A DNA stretch of 48,240 nucleotides from Hassallia byssoidea VB512170 (GTDB taxonomy: Bacteria > Cyanobacteriota > Cyanobacteriia > Cyanobacteriales > Nostocaceae): positions 1-48,240 of the forward strand of contig NZ_JTCM02000047.1 of assembly GCF_000817785.2 (NCBI RefSeq), in the 5' to 3' direction. The notes beneath the pieces were generated by a model, which was given only the letters and a program-made list of their open reading frames with translations, was not told the origin of the DNA and made no database searches. This document shows, piece by piece, positions 26,355 to 36,210 of the stretch. Position 1 is the first letter of the stretch; the number at the start of each line of letters is the position of its first letter. A program made the position numbers and the translations under genes.

Positions 26355-27986
26355 ATGACAAGTTTTAATCGCTCTACCAGTCGTCGGTTGCAGAAACTAA
26401 TTCAAATTCCTTCTGTATGGGAGGGCGATCGCCGTCCGATGTCATCACCAAGTAGAGATGACTCGGAGGAAAAAGGAGAATGCATTCTTTGGGTAGATGG
26501 TTCGCAAGGAATTGTGCGGGGGATGGATGTTGTCGATCCAGACACCGGTCCAGAGGCGATCGTTCGCACTCTCATGCGAGCAATGGAACATCCCCACAGT
26601 CCCGCAAAACCAGCTCGTCCGCAAAGAATAGTCGTCAGAGATCGCGAGATCCAATTTTACCTGCGTGGGGTACTGCAAGATTTAGATATTGCTATTGACT
26701 ACGTGCCCGAATTGCATTTAATTGATGAACTGTTTCGCGGATTTGAGGAAATTATTGATAGTCAAGTCCCCGAATTACCTCCACAGTATGCGTCAACCCT
26801 CCGCGATAAAGCATTGGCAATATGGCAAGCAGCTCCTTGGGAATTTTTGGAAGAGCAACAAATCTTATCAATAGAAATTAATAAGTGGGATGTTGGTACA
26901 CTTTATGCCTCAGTAATGGGAATGCTGGGGATGGAGTATGGAATTTTATTTTATCGCTCAGAGGATTCTCTCAAACGATTTCGCGCCACGGTTTTAAGAG
27001 ATGATGAATCGCAAGAGCGTTTAGAAGAAGCTTTTCTCAAACAAGATTGTCTGTTTCTCACCTTTGAGCGTAACAACGCCATTGATGAAGATGAAGATGA
27101 TGTTGACGATCTTGCAGATTTGCCGTTATCGGAAATTGACCCGACATTCGGCAATATCCACCCTTTAGAAGGACTGCGGTCTGTTTTGTATGAAGAAGAA
27201 GCGCTGGTAGTCTTGATGGCTCTAGAAAGCTTCTCTCGCTTTATCCGCGACTATCGGCACCAGCTTATTGGAGAAACTTTCCTTTCCCTAAGCCGTCGCT
27301 ATCGCATTACAGTGCCATCGGATGAATTAACTAAATCAGTTAATGTCACCGTTTCTACGATGCCGCAGTTAGCAGCCGAATTAGAGGAAATGGCAGGCTT
27401 TAGCAGCACTGAGGAGGGGGATTTTGCCAATAACCCGATGTTCCGCTCATTGCGAGATGACTTGATTCCGGAAGATTCTTTTCTCAGCTTGGGTGTAGTG
27501 TCTTGGGAAATGTTGGAGTATTTACGCAACGGTGTAACATACCATCAAGCGGGCGAAATTCAACAAGTAGGTGACGGATTGCCTGTGATTTTAATTCAGA
27601 CTTCTCGTCCGAAGGCGAAGATTGTAATTGAAAGTGTTGAAGCTGCTGGGGGACTTAAAGCAATTTGTTTTAATCCCGGTGCCGATCCTTTTGATGGCGA
27701 TCGCTACGACTTAGGGTTATTGCAAACTAACAATGGCGAATTATTCCTCTTTGGTGAGTTTTTAGACGATGACCCAATTCACGTAGAAGCACGGGCAAAA
27801 TGGAATCAGCGGTGTAAAAATACTCAGGGTTGCTGCGGCTTGATTATTGCCAAAGGACTTACAGGAGCTTCTCGCGGAAATCCGCAATTGCGAGATATGA
27901 TGGCTTTATTTGAAGCGCGATCGCTTTCGCCGAAAGAGTTAGGTATTGGCACTCTCCAACTCATGCCCCAACTTCAATTTGAATGA
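26355..27986 (+). CDS. Large conserved cyanobacterial protein (DUF6930-like), function unknown
   Basis: A 543-residue soluble protein. The N-terminal part (WEGDRRPMSS..., ILWVDGSQGIVRGMDVVDPD, PQRIVVRDREIQFYLRG) resembles the DUF6930 domain of cyanobacterial proteins, and the middle segment (AIWQAAPWEFLEEQQ, LYASVMGMLGMEYGILFYRS) looks like a second copy of the same type. An acidic stretch (DEDEDDVDDLADLP) lies at about residue 240. No catalytic motif was recognised. ATG 26355 (MTSFNRST) is taken as the start. The domain name is from memory; the role is unknown. Confidence 0.75.
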   Translation: MTSFNRSTSRRLQKLIQIPSVWEGDRRPMSSPSRDDSEEKGECILWVDGSQGIVRGMDVVDPDTGPEAIVRTLMRAMEHPHSPAKPARPQRIVVRDREIQFYLRGVLQDLDIAIDYVPELHLIDELFRGFEEIIDSQVPELPPQYASTLRDKALAIWQAAPWEFLEEQQILSIEINKWDVGTLYASVMGMLGMEYGILFYRSEDSLKRFRATVLRDDESQERLEEAFLKQDCLFLTFERNNAIDEDEDDVDDLADLPLSEIDPTFGNIHPLEGLRSVLYEEEALVVLMALESFSRFIRDYRHQLIGETFLSLSRRYRITVPSDELTKSVNVTVSTMPQLAAELEEMAGFSSTEEGDFANNPMFRSLRDDLIPEDSFLSLGVVSWEMLEYLRNGVTYHQAGEIQQVGDGLPVILIQTSRPKAKIVIESVEAAGGLKAICFNPGADPFDGDRYDLGLLQTNNGELFLFGEFLDDDPIHVEARAKWNQRCKNTQGCCGLIIAKGLTGASRGNPQLRDMMALFEARSLSPKELGIGTLQLMPQLQFE

Positions 27987-28040
27987 TTTTATATTTAATA
28001 TCATGTCCGTCTTAACATTAATAAAAACATACCTACCGTC

Positions 28041-28069
28041 GTAGAGACGTGACAATGGAACGTCTCTAC
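28041..28069. repeat. Dispersed palindromic repeat
   Basis: GTAGAGACGT and ACGTCTCTAC form a perfect 10-bp inverted repeat around a 9-base centre, in the spacer between convergent genes. Same family as the copy inside ctaA (20569-20597). Confidence 0.8.
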
Positions 28070-28097
28070 ATAGCCGAATCATTACGACAATCGGTTA

Positions 28098-31000
28098 TCA
28101 AGCAGTTCTTCCATCCTGCTGAGACCTTAGTACTGACTCTGGTTGACTTGAACCAGCAGGTAAAGCTTCACGCCTCGCTCTTGACGCTCCATTGTGATTT
28201 GGGCTTTCTGGAGGGTTCGAGCCTCCTGGTGGACGCTTGCGAGAAAATATAGCGGCTTCCGCACTCTTCACCAAGATGTACAGAATAGGCACCAAGAACA
28301 AACTTAAGAACGTTGCCAAGAGCAACCCCCCAAAAAGCGCTGTCCCCAAAGACCAACGGCTACTCGCTCCAGCACCCTCAGAGAGAACCAAAGGTAAAAA
28401 TCCTAACAGCGCGGCAAAAGAAGTCATTAAAATCGGTCGCAAACGTTCTTCCCCCGCTTTCACCGCTGCTCGTGTGATGCTCATACCCTCCTCAAGTAGC
28501 TGATTGGCAAATTCGACAACTAAAATCGCGTTCTTCGCTGCCAAACCAATCAATGTTACCAAACCTACTTGGCAATAGATATCATCGACCACTTTGGGAA
28601 AAAGGCTATCTGTCATAAATACATTCGATCGCAGCCAAATCGCCGTCATCGCTCCCAAGATGGCTAAGGGAACCGTCAGCAAAATAATAATCGGGTCAAT
28701 GTAACTTTCATACTGAGCTGACAGCACCAGAAAGACAATCACGATCGCTAAAGCAAAAATCAACGCTGTGGCTCCTCCAGAAGTCTTTTCTTGCAAATAA
28801 GTCCCCGTCCACTCGTAACCAAAACCTTGGGGTAAAACCTCTTTTGCTACTTCCTCCATCGCTTTAATCGCTTCTCCAGAACTCGCACCAGTCGCCGGAG
28901 CGCCCTGAATTTTGATCGATCTATACAAGTTATAATGCGTGATGGTTTTCGGTCCGACAAAGGGTGTAACTTCCACCAAATTGCTCAAAGGAATCATTGC
29001 CCCATTTCTAGAGCGAACATACAGCTTGCCAATATCATCAGGATTAGAGCGGAAAATCCCATCTGCCTGGATATATACCCGATACTGTCGCTGTCCCTGC
29101 ACAAAGTCATTTACATATTGTGACCCTAAATAACTTTGCAACGCCCCAAAAATTTGATTGATATCTACATTCAGAGCTTTAGCTTGGTTGCGGTTCACCT
29201 GAATTTGAAATTGGGGAGTATTTGCAGTGAACTGAGTGAAAACTCGTTGCAAAACAGGCTTTTTATTCGCTGCTGCAATAACCTTTTGAGCATTCTCAAC
29301 TAAAGTTTCAATGGGAGCGCTCCCGGTTCGGTCTTGAACGATAAACTCAAAACCACCCGTACTACTCAACCCGCGAACCGGTGGAGCATTCACCGCAATT
29401 ACTCTGGCTTCTGTAATCGTTGAGAGCTTCTTATTCAGGTTCTGAAGTATTCCATAAACAGATTGAGATTCTTCAGTTCTCTCTTTCCAGGGTTTCAAGT
29501 TGGCAAACGCAATTCCTAAATTAGAAGCATTTCCATCGAAACCAAAGCCACTGATCATAAAACTAGCTCTCACCTGGGGAACCGATGTAACTTCTTTCGC
29601 AACCCGCTCCATAATAGATTCGGTATACTTCAAAGAAACTCCATCCGGAGCCTGAACAATCACAAAGAAGTAACCTTGATCTTCCTCTGGAATAAAGCCG
29701 GTAGGCACTGCTTTGTACATGAAAACCGTTGCCGCTAAACCAGCGAGAAAAACTCCAATGACAATCGGCTTGATATGAGTCAGGAAGCTAATAAACCCGA
29801 CATATCGGCGCGTAAACCAAGCAAATCCGCGATTAAACAGCCGAAAGAACCAGCCTAAAGGACCCCGTCCAGGTTGAGCTGGGCGCATCAGGATAGCTGC
29901 CATACTGGGAGAGAAGGTTAGGGCATTGAAAGTCGAGATGGCGATCGAGCAAGCAACAGTTAACGCGAATTGTTTGTAGACAATACCAGTGGTTCCCGGA
30001 ACAAAGGCAACGGGAATAAACACCGCCATCAGTACAAGTGAGGTGGCAATAATTGCTCCAGTTAACTCCTTCATTGCCTCCACAGCTGCCTCAAAGGGCT
30101 TCATGCCCTGCTCCAGCTTAACTGCGACTGCCTCCACTACAATAATCGCATCATCAACAACGATACCGATCGCCAGAACGAAACCAAATAAGGTCAGTGT
30201 ATTGATCTGAAATCCTAAAACTAACAAAGCCGCACATGTCCCAACCAGAGAGACGGGAATCGCAACTGTAGGAATAATCGTAGTCCGCCAGTCTTGCAAA
30301 AAGACAAAAATTACCAAGACTACCAGGATAATCGCCTCAACCAAGGTGTGCAGCACCTCTTCTAAGGAAATTTCCACAAACGGAGTAGTATCAAATGCAA
30401 CTTGTCCCTTCAGTCCGGGTGGAAAACTCTTCGCTAACTCTGTTATCCGCTCCTCAACAGCATGGGCAACTTGTAAAGCATTACTACCTGGAAGTTGATA
30501 TATCCCCAAACCTACGGCTGGCTTCGGATTATTTCCTGGTAAGGTAAATTTAGCATCAGCAAGATAGTTCTCTGCTCCTAGTTCAACTCGACCCACATCT
30601 CTGACTTTAACTAAGGTGCTACTGGTGGGATTGGTGCTATTGCCAATTTGACCCACTTTCAGCACCATGTCTTCAAATTCAGCCACATCTTTGAATCGAC
30701 TACTTGCCCGCAAAGCAAATTCAAAGCTTTGATTATCTGGTGCTGGTTCCTTACCAATTGCCCCTGCACCTACCTGAATATTCTGTTCTTGAAGGGCAGT
30801 TGCTACATCTTGGGGTGTCAGTTGATGTTGAGCAAGTTTGTTAGGATCGAGCCAGAGACGCATTGCATATTTGCGCTCCCCAAAAACCCTGGCACTTCCA
30901 ACACCAGGAATCCGTTTGATTTGATCGAGAATAAGCAGGTCAACATAGTTACTAATAAAAATGTTGTCATACTCATTATTTTCTGCGTAGAACCCATAAA

Positions 31001-31418
31001 CCAAAAGCAAACTGCTCGATGCGGTTTCAACATTAACACCGGTTCGTTGAACAGTATCTGGCAATTGAGGTTCAGCCAGGGCTTGTTTATTTTGAACGTT
31101 GACTTGAGCAATATCGGAATTGACATTAGTTGGAAACGAGACAGTTATACTGCTAGCACCATCGTTACCCGTGTTAGAAGACATGTAAGACACGTCTTTA
31201 ACGCCATTAATTTGTCGTTCAATAATGTTGGTAACAGTATTTTCTGTTGTTTGAGCATCTGCACCAATATTGTTGGAGGTAACGGTGATTTGCACCGGAG
31301 CGAGGTCTGGTAGCTGAGAAATAGGCAAAATCGGAATACAGATGCTTCCCAGCAGCAAAATGATGATTGTACAGACCGTCGTCAGGACTGGACGTTTAAT
31401 AAACGTATTGACAAACAT
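28098..31418 (-). CDS. RND efflux pump inner-membrane transporter (HAE1/AcrB family)
   Basis: A 1106-residue proton-driven multidrug transporter of the resistance-nodulation-division family. The N-terminus (FVNTFIKRPVLTTVCTIIILLLG) is diagnostic, and the proton-relay residues are present: VVDDAIIVVEAV in the fourth helix and the lysine in GLAAKNAILVVEFANQL. Large periplasmic loops follow helices 1 and 7. A proline- and charge-rich tail of about 60 residues extends beyond the last helix, longer than in E. coli AcrB (1049). It lies downstream of its membrane-fusion partner and a TetR gene on the same strand. No outer-membrane TolC-like gene is in the cluster, so that component must be elsewhere. 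Confidence 0.96.
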   Translation of the reverse strand: MFVNTFIKRPVLTTVCTIIILLLGSICIPILPISQLPDLAPVQITVTSNNIGADAQTTENTVTNIIERQINGVKDVSYMSSNTGNDGASSITVSFPTNVNSDIAQVNVQNKQALAEPQLPDTVQRTGVNVETASSSLLLVYGFYAENNEYDNIFISNYVDLLILDQIKRIPGVGSARVFGERKYAMRLWLDPNKLAQHQLTPQDVATALQEQNIQVGAGAIGKEPAPDNQSFEFALRASSRFKDVAEFEDMVLKVGQIGNSTNPTSSTLVKVRDVGRVELGAENYLADAKFTLPGNNPKPAVGLGIYQLPGSNALQVAHAVEERITELAKSFPPGLKGQVAFDTTPFVEISLEEVLHTLVEAIILVVLVIFVFLQDWRTTIIPTVAIPVSLVGTCAALLVLGFQINTLTLFGFVLAIGIVVDDAIIVVEAVAVKLEQGMKPFEAAVEAMKELTGAIIATSLVLMAVFIPVAFVPGTTGIVYKQFALTVACSIAISTFNALTFSPSMAAILMRPAQPGRGPLGWFFRLFNRGFAWFTRRYVGFISFLTHIKPIVIGVFLAGLAATVFMYKAVPTGFIPEEDQGYFFVIVQAPDGVSLKYTESIMERVAKEVTSVPQVRASFMISGFGFDGNASNLGIAFANLKPWKERTEESQSVYGILQNLNKKLSTITEARVIAVNAPPVRGLSSTGGFEFIVQDRTGSAPIETLVENAQKVIAAANKKPVLQRVFTQFTANTPQFQIQVNRNQAKALNVDINQIFGALQSYLGSQYVNDFVQGQRQYRVYIQADGIFRSNPDDIGKLYVRSRNGAMIPLSNLVEVTPFVGPKTITHYNLYRSIKIQGAPATGASSGEAIKAMEEVAKEVLPQGFGYEWTGTYLQEKTSGGATALIFALAIVIVFLVLSAQYESYIDPIIILLTVPLAILGAMTAIWLRSNVFMTDSLFPKVVDDIYCQVGLVTLIGLAAKNAILVVEFANQLLEEGMSITRAAVKAGEERLRPILMTSFAALLGFLPLVLSEGAGASSRWSLGTALFGGLLLATFLSLFLVPILYILVKSAEAAIFSRKRPPGGSNPPESPNHNGASRARREALPAGSSQPESVLRSQQDGRTA

Positions 31419-31575
31419 AAGCTATTAAAATGGGGCATTGGGCTAGAGAAAGTTAATTTTCACACATGCGTTGTGCGATGCCAATTTCATCATTGTTTAG
31501 CTACAAGATTGAAGAACACAATTAAAAATTAAAAATGCTTTTTCTAATTTTTTAATTGTTAATTTTTAATTGACT
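31419..31575. other. Spacer between membrane-fusion and RND genes with AT-rich inverted repeat
   Basis: AATTAAAAATTAAAAATG at 31520 and ATTGTTAATTTTTAATT near 31572 can pair. It is an AT-rich palindromic repeat common in cyanobacterial spacers and might attenuate read-through within the cluster. Confidence 0.5.
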
Positions 31576-33147
31576 CTAATTGCTCGCTTCTTCAGGCGCA
31601 GGCTTGATAGGAGCATTATTAGTTAAGCTAAGAATACCGGAAACAATGATTTTTTCACCAGCTTTTAATCCTTCAATAACTTGATAATTATTGCCCTCAA
31701 TTGCCCCTAACTTCACTGGCTTTTGTTTGGCTACTAAGGTCTGGGTTTCTGCTTGAGGTTGTTCTGGCGCTTCAGCCACAAACACAAAAGTCTCTCCTCC
31801 CAAACGAGATATTGATGTAACTGGAATTAAAATTCCTGGACGCTGATCCCAAATTACTCTGGTTTGTACTGACTGACGATTGACCAGTTGCCCGCCAAAA
31901 TTGGTAAAAGTAGCTTTAGTTAAAACTGTCTGCGAGTCAAAATTGACATTTGGGGAAATAAAGCTCAATCTACCACCTGCTGTGACTTTGCCTTGAGCAT
32001 CGAGCATTTGCACTGGTAATCCCAAGCGCAACAATTTGGCTTGGTCGAGAGGAATGTTTATATTTAGTTCCAAAGAGTCATTTTTGGTAAGTGTGGTAAG
32101 TTGATCTCCTTTGCTGACATACTCTCCTACCTTCACCGGGATAGCACCGATAATACCAGCAAAAGGAGCGAATACCTTAGTGTATTGCTGTTGCACTTGA
32201 GCCGCTTGGACTTGAGCAGCAGCTTGAGTTACTTGCGCTCGTGCTTGGGCGATTTCTTCCGGACGGGAGCCGTTCTCTTTTTGCCTTAAGTTTTGTCTTT
32301 GCTGTTCTAAAGCACCTGCTAACTCGCTGATATCAGAACCTCTGCTTTGGCGGACTTGCTCTAAGCGTTTTTTGGCTGCAATCAGCGCAGCATCAGCACT
32401 GCGTTGTTCCCTCTGATATCCTTCTAGGGTATCTTGAGAGACTGCGCCTTCTTTTCGTAATTGTTCGTATCGCTTTGCTCGCGAACCTGCAAGTTCGAGA
32501 TCCGATTGAGCCGAATTAACTTGAGCTTCAGCCTGTTGAATTTCCGCCGGTTGCGATCCGCTTTGGGCATCTCGAAGTTTTGCTTCAGCTTGAGAAACTT
32601 GCGCTCTGGCTTGAGCGATTTCTTCAGAGCGCGTACCTGCTTTGAGTTCGGCAAGATTTGCTTGCGCTCTTTCTAGTGCCGCTTTTTGTTGGAGGAGTTG
32701 GGCATTAACATCATCGCTTTCCAAGGTAATAATAACTTGCCCTTGTTTAATGCGATCGCCTTCTTTAACAACAACCTGGCTAATTCGCCCTTCTATTCGT
32801 GGCTTTATTGGTACTGAGCGCGAAGCTTCTAAAGAGCCGATAAATTCCGAACTTTCTCTAATAGTTCCAGTTTCCACAGTGGCTAGCTTAACGGGAATTG
32901 CCATCGGTTTTTTGGCGGCTGCCTCAGAATTTGCATTACCACGACTTTGCCACCAACGCCAACCGACACCTGCACCACCCAAGATTATCAGCATAATTCC
33001 CAATATCATCAGCCAACGCCGCTTTTTAGGTGGTTGAGGTTGCTCTGATACGAATTCTTGTTCTTGTTCAACTTGACGGTTATCAATAACAGTCAGGTGT
33101 TCTGTTTCTACGGATACAGGAGACTCAGGTAAATCAGAATGAGGCAT
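31576..33147 (-). CDS. RND efflux membrane-fusion (periplasmic adaptor) protein
   Basis: A 523-residue HlyD/AcrA-family adaptor. A cytosolic N-terminus (about 45 residues), one membrane anchor (RWLMILGIMLIILGGAGVGW), the lipoyl half-motif (VPIKPRIEGRISQVVVKEGDRIKQG), a long alpha-hairpin rich in Gln/Ala (about residues 130-320), then the second lipoyl half (VFAPFAGIIGAIPVKVGEYV) and beta-barrel. The hairpin carries three similar copies of an RPEEIAQARAQV-type segment (also GTRSEEIAQARAQVSQAEA and GSQPAEIQQAEAQVNSAQ), indicating internal duplication and a longer hairpin than in AcrA. Followed by the RND gene. Confidence 0.95.
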   Translation of the reverse strand: MPHSDLPESPVSVETEHLTVIDNRQVEQEQEFVSEQPQPPKKRRWLMILGIMLIILGGAGVGWRWWQSRGNANSEAAAKKPMAIPVKLATVETGTIRESSEFIGSLEASRSVPIKPRIEGRISQVVVKEGDRIKQGQVIITLESDDVNAQLLQQKAALERAQANLAELKAGTRSEEIAQARAQVSQAEAKLRDAQSGSQPAEIQQAEAQVNSAQSDLELAGSRAKRYEQLRKEGAVSQDTLEGYQREQRSADAALIAAKKRLEQVRQSRGSDISELAGALEQQRQNLRQKENGSRPEEIAQARAQVTQAAAQVQAAQVQQQYTKVFAPFAGIIGAIPVKVGEYVSKGDQLTTLTKNDSLELNINIPLDQAKLLRLGLPVQMLDAQGKVTAGGRLSFISPNVNFDSQTVLTKATFTNFGGQLVNRQSVQTRVIWDQRPGILIPVTSISRLGGETFVFVAEAPEQPQAETQTLVAKQKPVKLGAIEGNNYQVIEGLKAGEKIIVSGILSLTNNAPIKPAPEEASN

Positions 33148-33307
33148 CGTTGTTTTCTCTTCTTTTACTTAGACTTGGGCAACCTGGTTTTGGCGGAAAA
33201 ATCCGTGTTTAAATAATTTTTACGCCATTTATCTATGTAACTTGGCTGGATGTGTCTTTTATCAACTTTATATTTCGTATATACAAAAAACTTGAATCAA
33301 TCCCGCT

Positions 33308-33943
33308 TCATTTTTTCAGATAAAAATTATCTGTATTTATAGGCATAATGCTGATACCACGGACAAATAAATCAACGCAAGCATCGATGTAACTTTCACG
33401 GCTATAAGTTACTGTAGTTGGGGTAGCAGTACGACGCAACATTCCCGAAAGCAGCATACCTGTAAACATATCTACTGCTATTTCTGCATCTATCTCTGGA
33501 CGTACTGTGCCGTTTTTTTGATTTTTCTGCAAGTATGCAATTAATTTTTTATACAGCGATTCAGCAGCATCATGTAATATTTGACAGGCAGCATTAGGAT
33601 GTCGCTTCGCTTCCCCAATAAATGTCCGAATTAAACCTTCATGTTCCTCCAACATTTGATTGAAAAGTGTTGCATAATGTCTTAAGTCGATGAGTAGATC
33701 CTGAGTCCATTCGTCCTCATTGGCTAAGGCTTCAGCCTGTAAAGCTATCATTTGCTGGATCACGGCTGCTAGTAGTTGCTCTTTGTTTTGAAAATGGCGA
33801 AACAAAGTTACTTCGTTTACCCCTGCAACACGCGCAATTTCACGCGTTGTCGCTCCAGATAAACCTGCATTCGCAAATACCTCAGTAGCTGCTTTAATCA
33901 ATCGCGCACGAGTTTGAGCTGTCTTCGATGCAAAATTCTCCAC
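33308..33943 (-). CDS. TetR-family regulator of the RND cluster
   Basis: A 211-residue TetR/AcrR protein starting at GTG 33943. The DNA-binding helix-turn-helix is TTREIARVAGVNEVTLFRHF followed by QNKEQLLAAV; the C-terminal domain resembles the TetR_C_C type regulators that bind hydrophobic compounds. It is the first gene of the minus-strand series followed by the adaptor and RND genes, so it probably represses this efflux cluster. No clear operator was identified by eye. Confidence 0.9.
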   Translation of the reverse strand: MENFASKTAQTRARLIKAATEVFANAGLSGATTREIARVAGVNEVTLFRHFQNKEQLLAAVIQQMIALQAEALANEDEWTQDLLIDLRHYATLFNQMLEEHEGLIRTFIGEAKRHPNAACQILHDAAESLYKKLIAYLQKNQKNGTVRPEIDAEIAVDMFTGMLLSGMLRRTATPTTVTYSRESYIDACVDLFVRGISIMPINTDNFYLKK

Positions 33944-33984
33944 AAAACGAATGCAAGTAATTACTTGCCTATATTATAAGCAGA

Positions 33985-34032
33985 TAGGGGGAAAGGGGAA
34001 AGGGAAAAGGGAAAAGGGAAAAGGGAAAGAAT
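33985..34032. repeat. GGGAAAA tandem heptamer repeat
   Basis: Seven-base GGGAAAA units in tandem upstream of the TetR gene and upstream of the ABC ATPase, in a spacer between divergent genes. Part of the STRR-like repeat load of the window. Confidence 0.75.
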
Positions 34033-34149
34033 TATTACCAATGCCCGATGCTTATTGCCCATTGCCCAGTCACTGCGTATGGGAAACACAGCTACAATGA
34101 AAGTAGTTAGACTTTATTGAGATTTGTAAATTAGGGATAAGCTGTTGTC

Positions 34150-35169
34150 ATGGCTCCCGCTGTTTTAATTCAAAACCTACAAAAGCGCTACGGTACGGTT
34201 GAAGCCGTCAAAGATGTCTCCTTTCAGGTAGAGTTAGGAGAAATCTTTGGTTTACTCGGTCCCAACGGAGCCGGGAAAACAACTACTTTGCGTACCTTAT
34301 GTACTCTTACCACACCAGATGCTGGCAAAATTGAAGTATCTGGGATTTCTGTGCTGGATAATCCGAAAGCTGCCAGACAAAGATTAGGCTATGTGGCTCA
34401 AGAAGTTGCCCCAGATAAAGTGCTGACTGGACGAGAGCTGCTACAACTGCAAGCAGCACTTTATCATTTACCCGGCAAGATGATAAAGGAGCGGGTAAAT
34501 ACGATGTTGGATTTACTCGGTTTGCAGGAATACGCCAATAAAAAGACAGGAACTTACTCTGGGGGTTTACGCAAGCGCCTAGATTTGGCTGCTGGCTTAC
34601 TTCATGCACCAGATGTTTTAGTTTTAGATGAACCAACGGTAGGACTTGACATAGACAGCCGTTTTGTGGTATGGGATTTTCTGCGAAAGTTGCGTGCGGC
34701 TGGAACAACGGTATTAATTACCAGCCATTATTTAGAAGAAATTGACGCGCTAGCCGATCGCGTGGCAATTATTGATCGCGGTGTTGTAATTGCCGCCGGC
34801 ACACCATCAGAGTTGAAAGATAAATTAGGGGGCGATCGCATTACTTTGCGAATCCGCGAATTCTCCCCACAAGAAGAAGCAGAAGAAGCGAAAAACCTCT
34901 TGCAATCTTTGCCTTTTGTTCAAGAAGTCATCATCAACAGCGCACAAGGTAATTCCCTCAACTTGGTGGTAACACAGCAAAACGATGCTTTAATTACCAT
35001 CCAACAAAAGTTGAATTCCGCAGGCTTACCGATGTTTGGTATCGCCCAATCTCGCCCTAGTTTAGATGATGTTTACCTCGCTGCCACAGGACGCACATTG
35101 ATGGATGCAGAACTAGCTGCCGCAGCAAATCGCGATCCCAAAGCAGAAAAGAAACAAAATATGAGATAG
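34150..35169 (+). CDS. ABC-2 type exporter ATPase (DrrA-like)
   Basis: A 339-residue nucleotide-binding subunit. Walker A GPNGAGKTTT (about residue 38-47), ABC signature TYSGGLRKRLDLA, Walker B VLVLDEPTVGLD and the switch His (SHYLEEID) are all intact. The C-terminal DUF4162-like extension (RITLRIREFSPQEE... DDVYLAATGRTL) is typical of daunorubicin-resistance (DrrA) type ATPases. It is followed by its permease gene, the two separated only by a heptamer repeat spacer. Likely exports a hydrophobic compound or lipid; the substrate is unknown. Confidence 0.93.
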   Translation: MAPAVLIQNLQKRYGTVEAVKDVSFQVELGEIFGLLGPNGAGKTTTLRTLCTLTTPDAGKIEVSGISVLDNPKAARQRLGYVAQEVAPDKVLTGRELLQLQAALYHLPGKMIKERVNTMLDLLGLQEYANKKTGTYSGGLRKRLDLAAGLLHAPDVLVLDEPTVGLDIDSRFVVWDFLRKLRAAGTTVLITSHYLEEIDALADRVAIIDRGVVIAAGTPSELKDKLGGDRITLRIREFSPQEEAEEAKNLLQSLPFVQEVIINSAQGNSLNLVVTQQNDALITIQQKLNSAGLPMFGIAQSRPSLDDVYLAATGRTLMDAELAAAANRDPKAEKKQNMR

Positions 35170-35272
35170 GGAATGGGTAATGGGGAATGGGGAATGGGAA
35201 AGAATTACCAATTACCAATTACCAATTACCAATTACCCATTCCCAATCCAAAATCTAAAATCCAAAATCGAT
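35170..35272. repeat. STRR spacer between ABC exporter genes
   Basis: GGGAATGGGTAATGG units, then tandem TTACCAA heptamers, then AAAATCTAAAATCC units separate the ATPase stop from the permease start. An open frame runs through it from 35180 but is repeat translation. Confidence 0.85.
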
Positions 35273-36160
35273 ATGAGTGTTACTCCTAAATCTGATATAA
35301 GTTGGCAACAACTAGCATCGCCATCAATTAAAGCTGATGCTACTCCTAATTTTTTCGGTGAATTGGTGCAAGAGACGCTTGCTTTGACTCGTCGCTTGTT
35401 TATTCAGTTGCAGCGTCGTCCTTCAACGCTGATTGCCGGAATTATTCAGCCGGTGATGTGGTTGGTGCTGTTTGGTGCTTTATTTCAAAATGCACCAAAG
35501 GGTATATTTGGCAATACCACAAATTACGGACAATTTTTAAGTGCAGGGGTAATTGTTTTTACCGCTTTTGCCGGGGCGCTGAATGCGGGTTTGCCGGTGA
35601 TGTTTGACCGAGAATTCGGCTTTTTGAATCGCTTACTCGTGGCGCCTTTGGCTTCGCGATTTTCGATTGTGTTGGCTTCGGCAATCTTTATTATTAGCCA
35701 AAGTTTGCTGCAAGCGGCGGTGATTGTGACGGCGGCGGCGTTTTTGGGGGCGGGGCTACCAGATGTAGCTGGTTTGAGTGCGATCGCCTTAATAGTCTTT
35801 CTCTTGGCTTTGGGCGTGACTGCTATCTCCCTCGGTTTGGCTTTCGCTTTACCCGGACATATCGAACTAATTGCGGTAATTTTTGTTACTAACTTACCGT
35901 TATTGTTTGCTAGTACCGCTTTGGCTCCTTTATCTTTTATGCCCAAGTGGTTGCAGGTTGTCGCTACCCTTAATCCTCTGAGTTATGCGATCGAACCAAT
36001 TCGCTATCTTTATCTCCACAGTGATTGGGGACTGGGTAGTGTAGTCATGCAAGCTCCTTGGGGTGCAGTTACCTTTGGTGAAGCCTTGCTGATATTGTTA
36101 GGCTTTGCTGTTGTCGCCTTATTGAGCATTCAACCCCAATTGCGCCGCACTCTTGCTTAA
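35273..36160 (+). CDS. ABC-2 type exporter permease (DrrB-like)
   Basis: A 295-residue membrane subunit with about six hydrophobic helices. LVQETLALTRRLFIQLQRRPSTLIAGIIQPVMWLVLFGALF at the N-terminus and MFDREFGFLNRLLVAPLASRFSIV in the middle are characteristic of the ABC-2 permease family; MPKWLQVVATLNPLSYAIEPIR near the C-terminus is the conserved ABC-2 signature. ATG 35273 is taken instead of the upstream frame, which is STRR-derived. Partner of the preceding ATPase. Confidence 0.93.
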   Translation: MSVTPKSDISWQQLASPSIKADATPNFFGELVQETLALTRRLFIQLQRRPSTLIAGIIQPVMWLVLFGALFQNAPKGIFGNTTNYGQFLSAGVIVFTAFAGALNAGLPVMFDREFGFLNRLLVAPLASRFSIVLASAIFIISQSLLQAAVIVTAAAFLGAGLPDVAGLSAIALIVFLLALGVTAISLGLAFALPGHIELIAVIFVTNLPLLFASTALAPLSFMPKWLQVVATLNPLSYAIEPIRYLYLHSDWGLGSVVMQAPWGAVTFGEALLILLGFAVVALLSIQPQLRRTLA

Positions 36161-36210
36161 TATGAAAGCATAATTGATGTGGAAATATATTCAATGAGGG
36201 GCAAAACTGT

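Noticed and set aside
30648-31313. 221-codon frame on the plus strand opposite the RND transporter
   Set aside because: Antisense shadow of a well-supported RND gene; no ribosome-binding site or domain.
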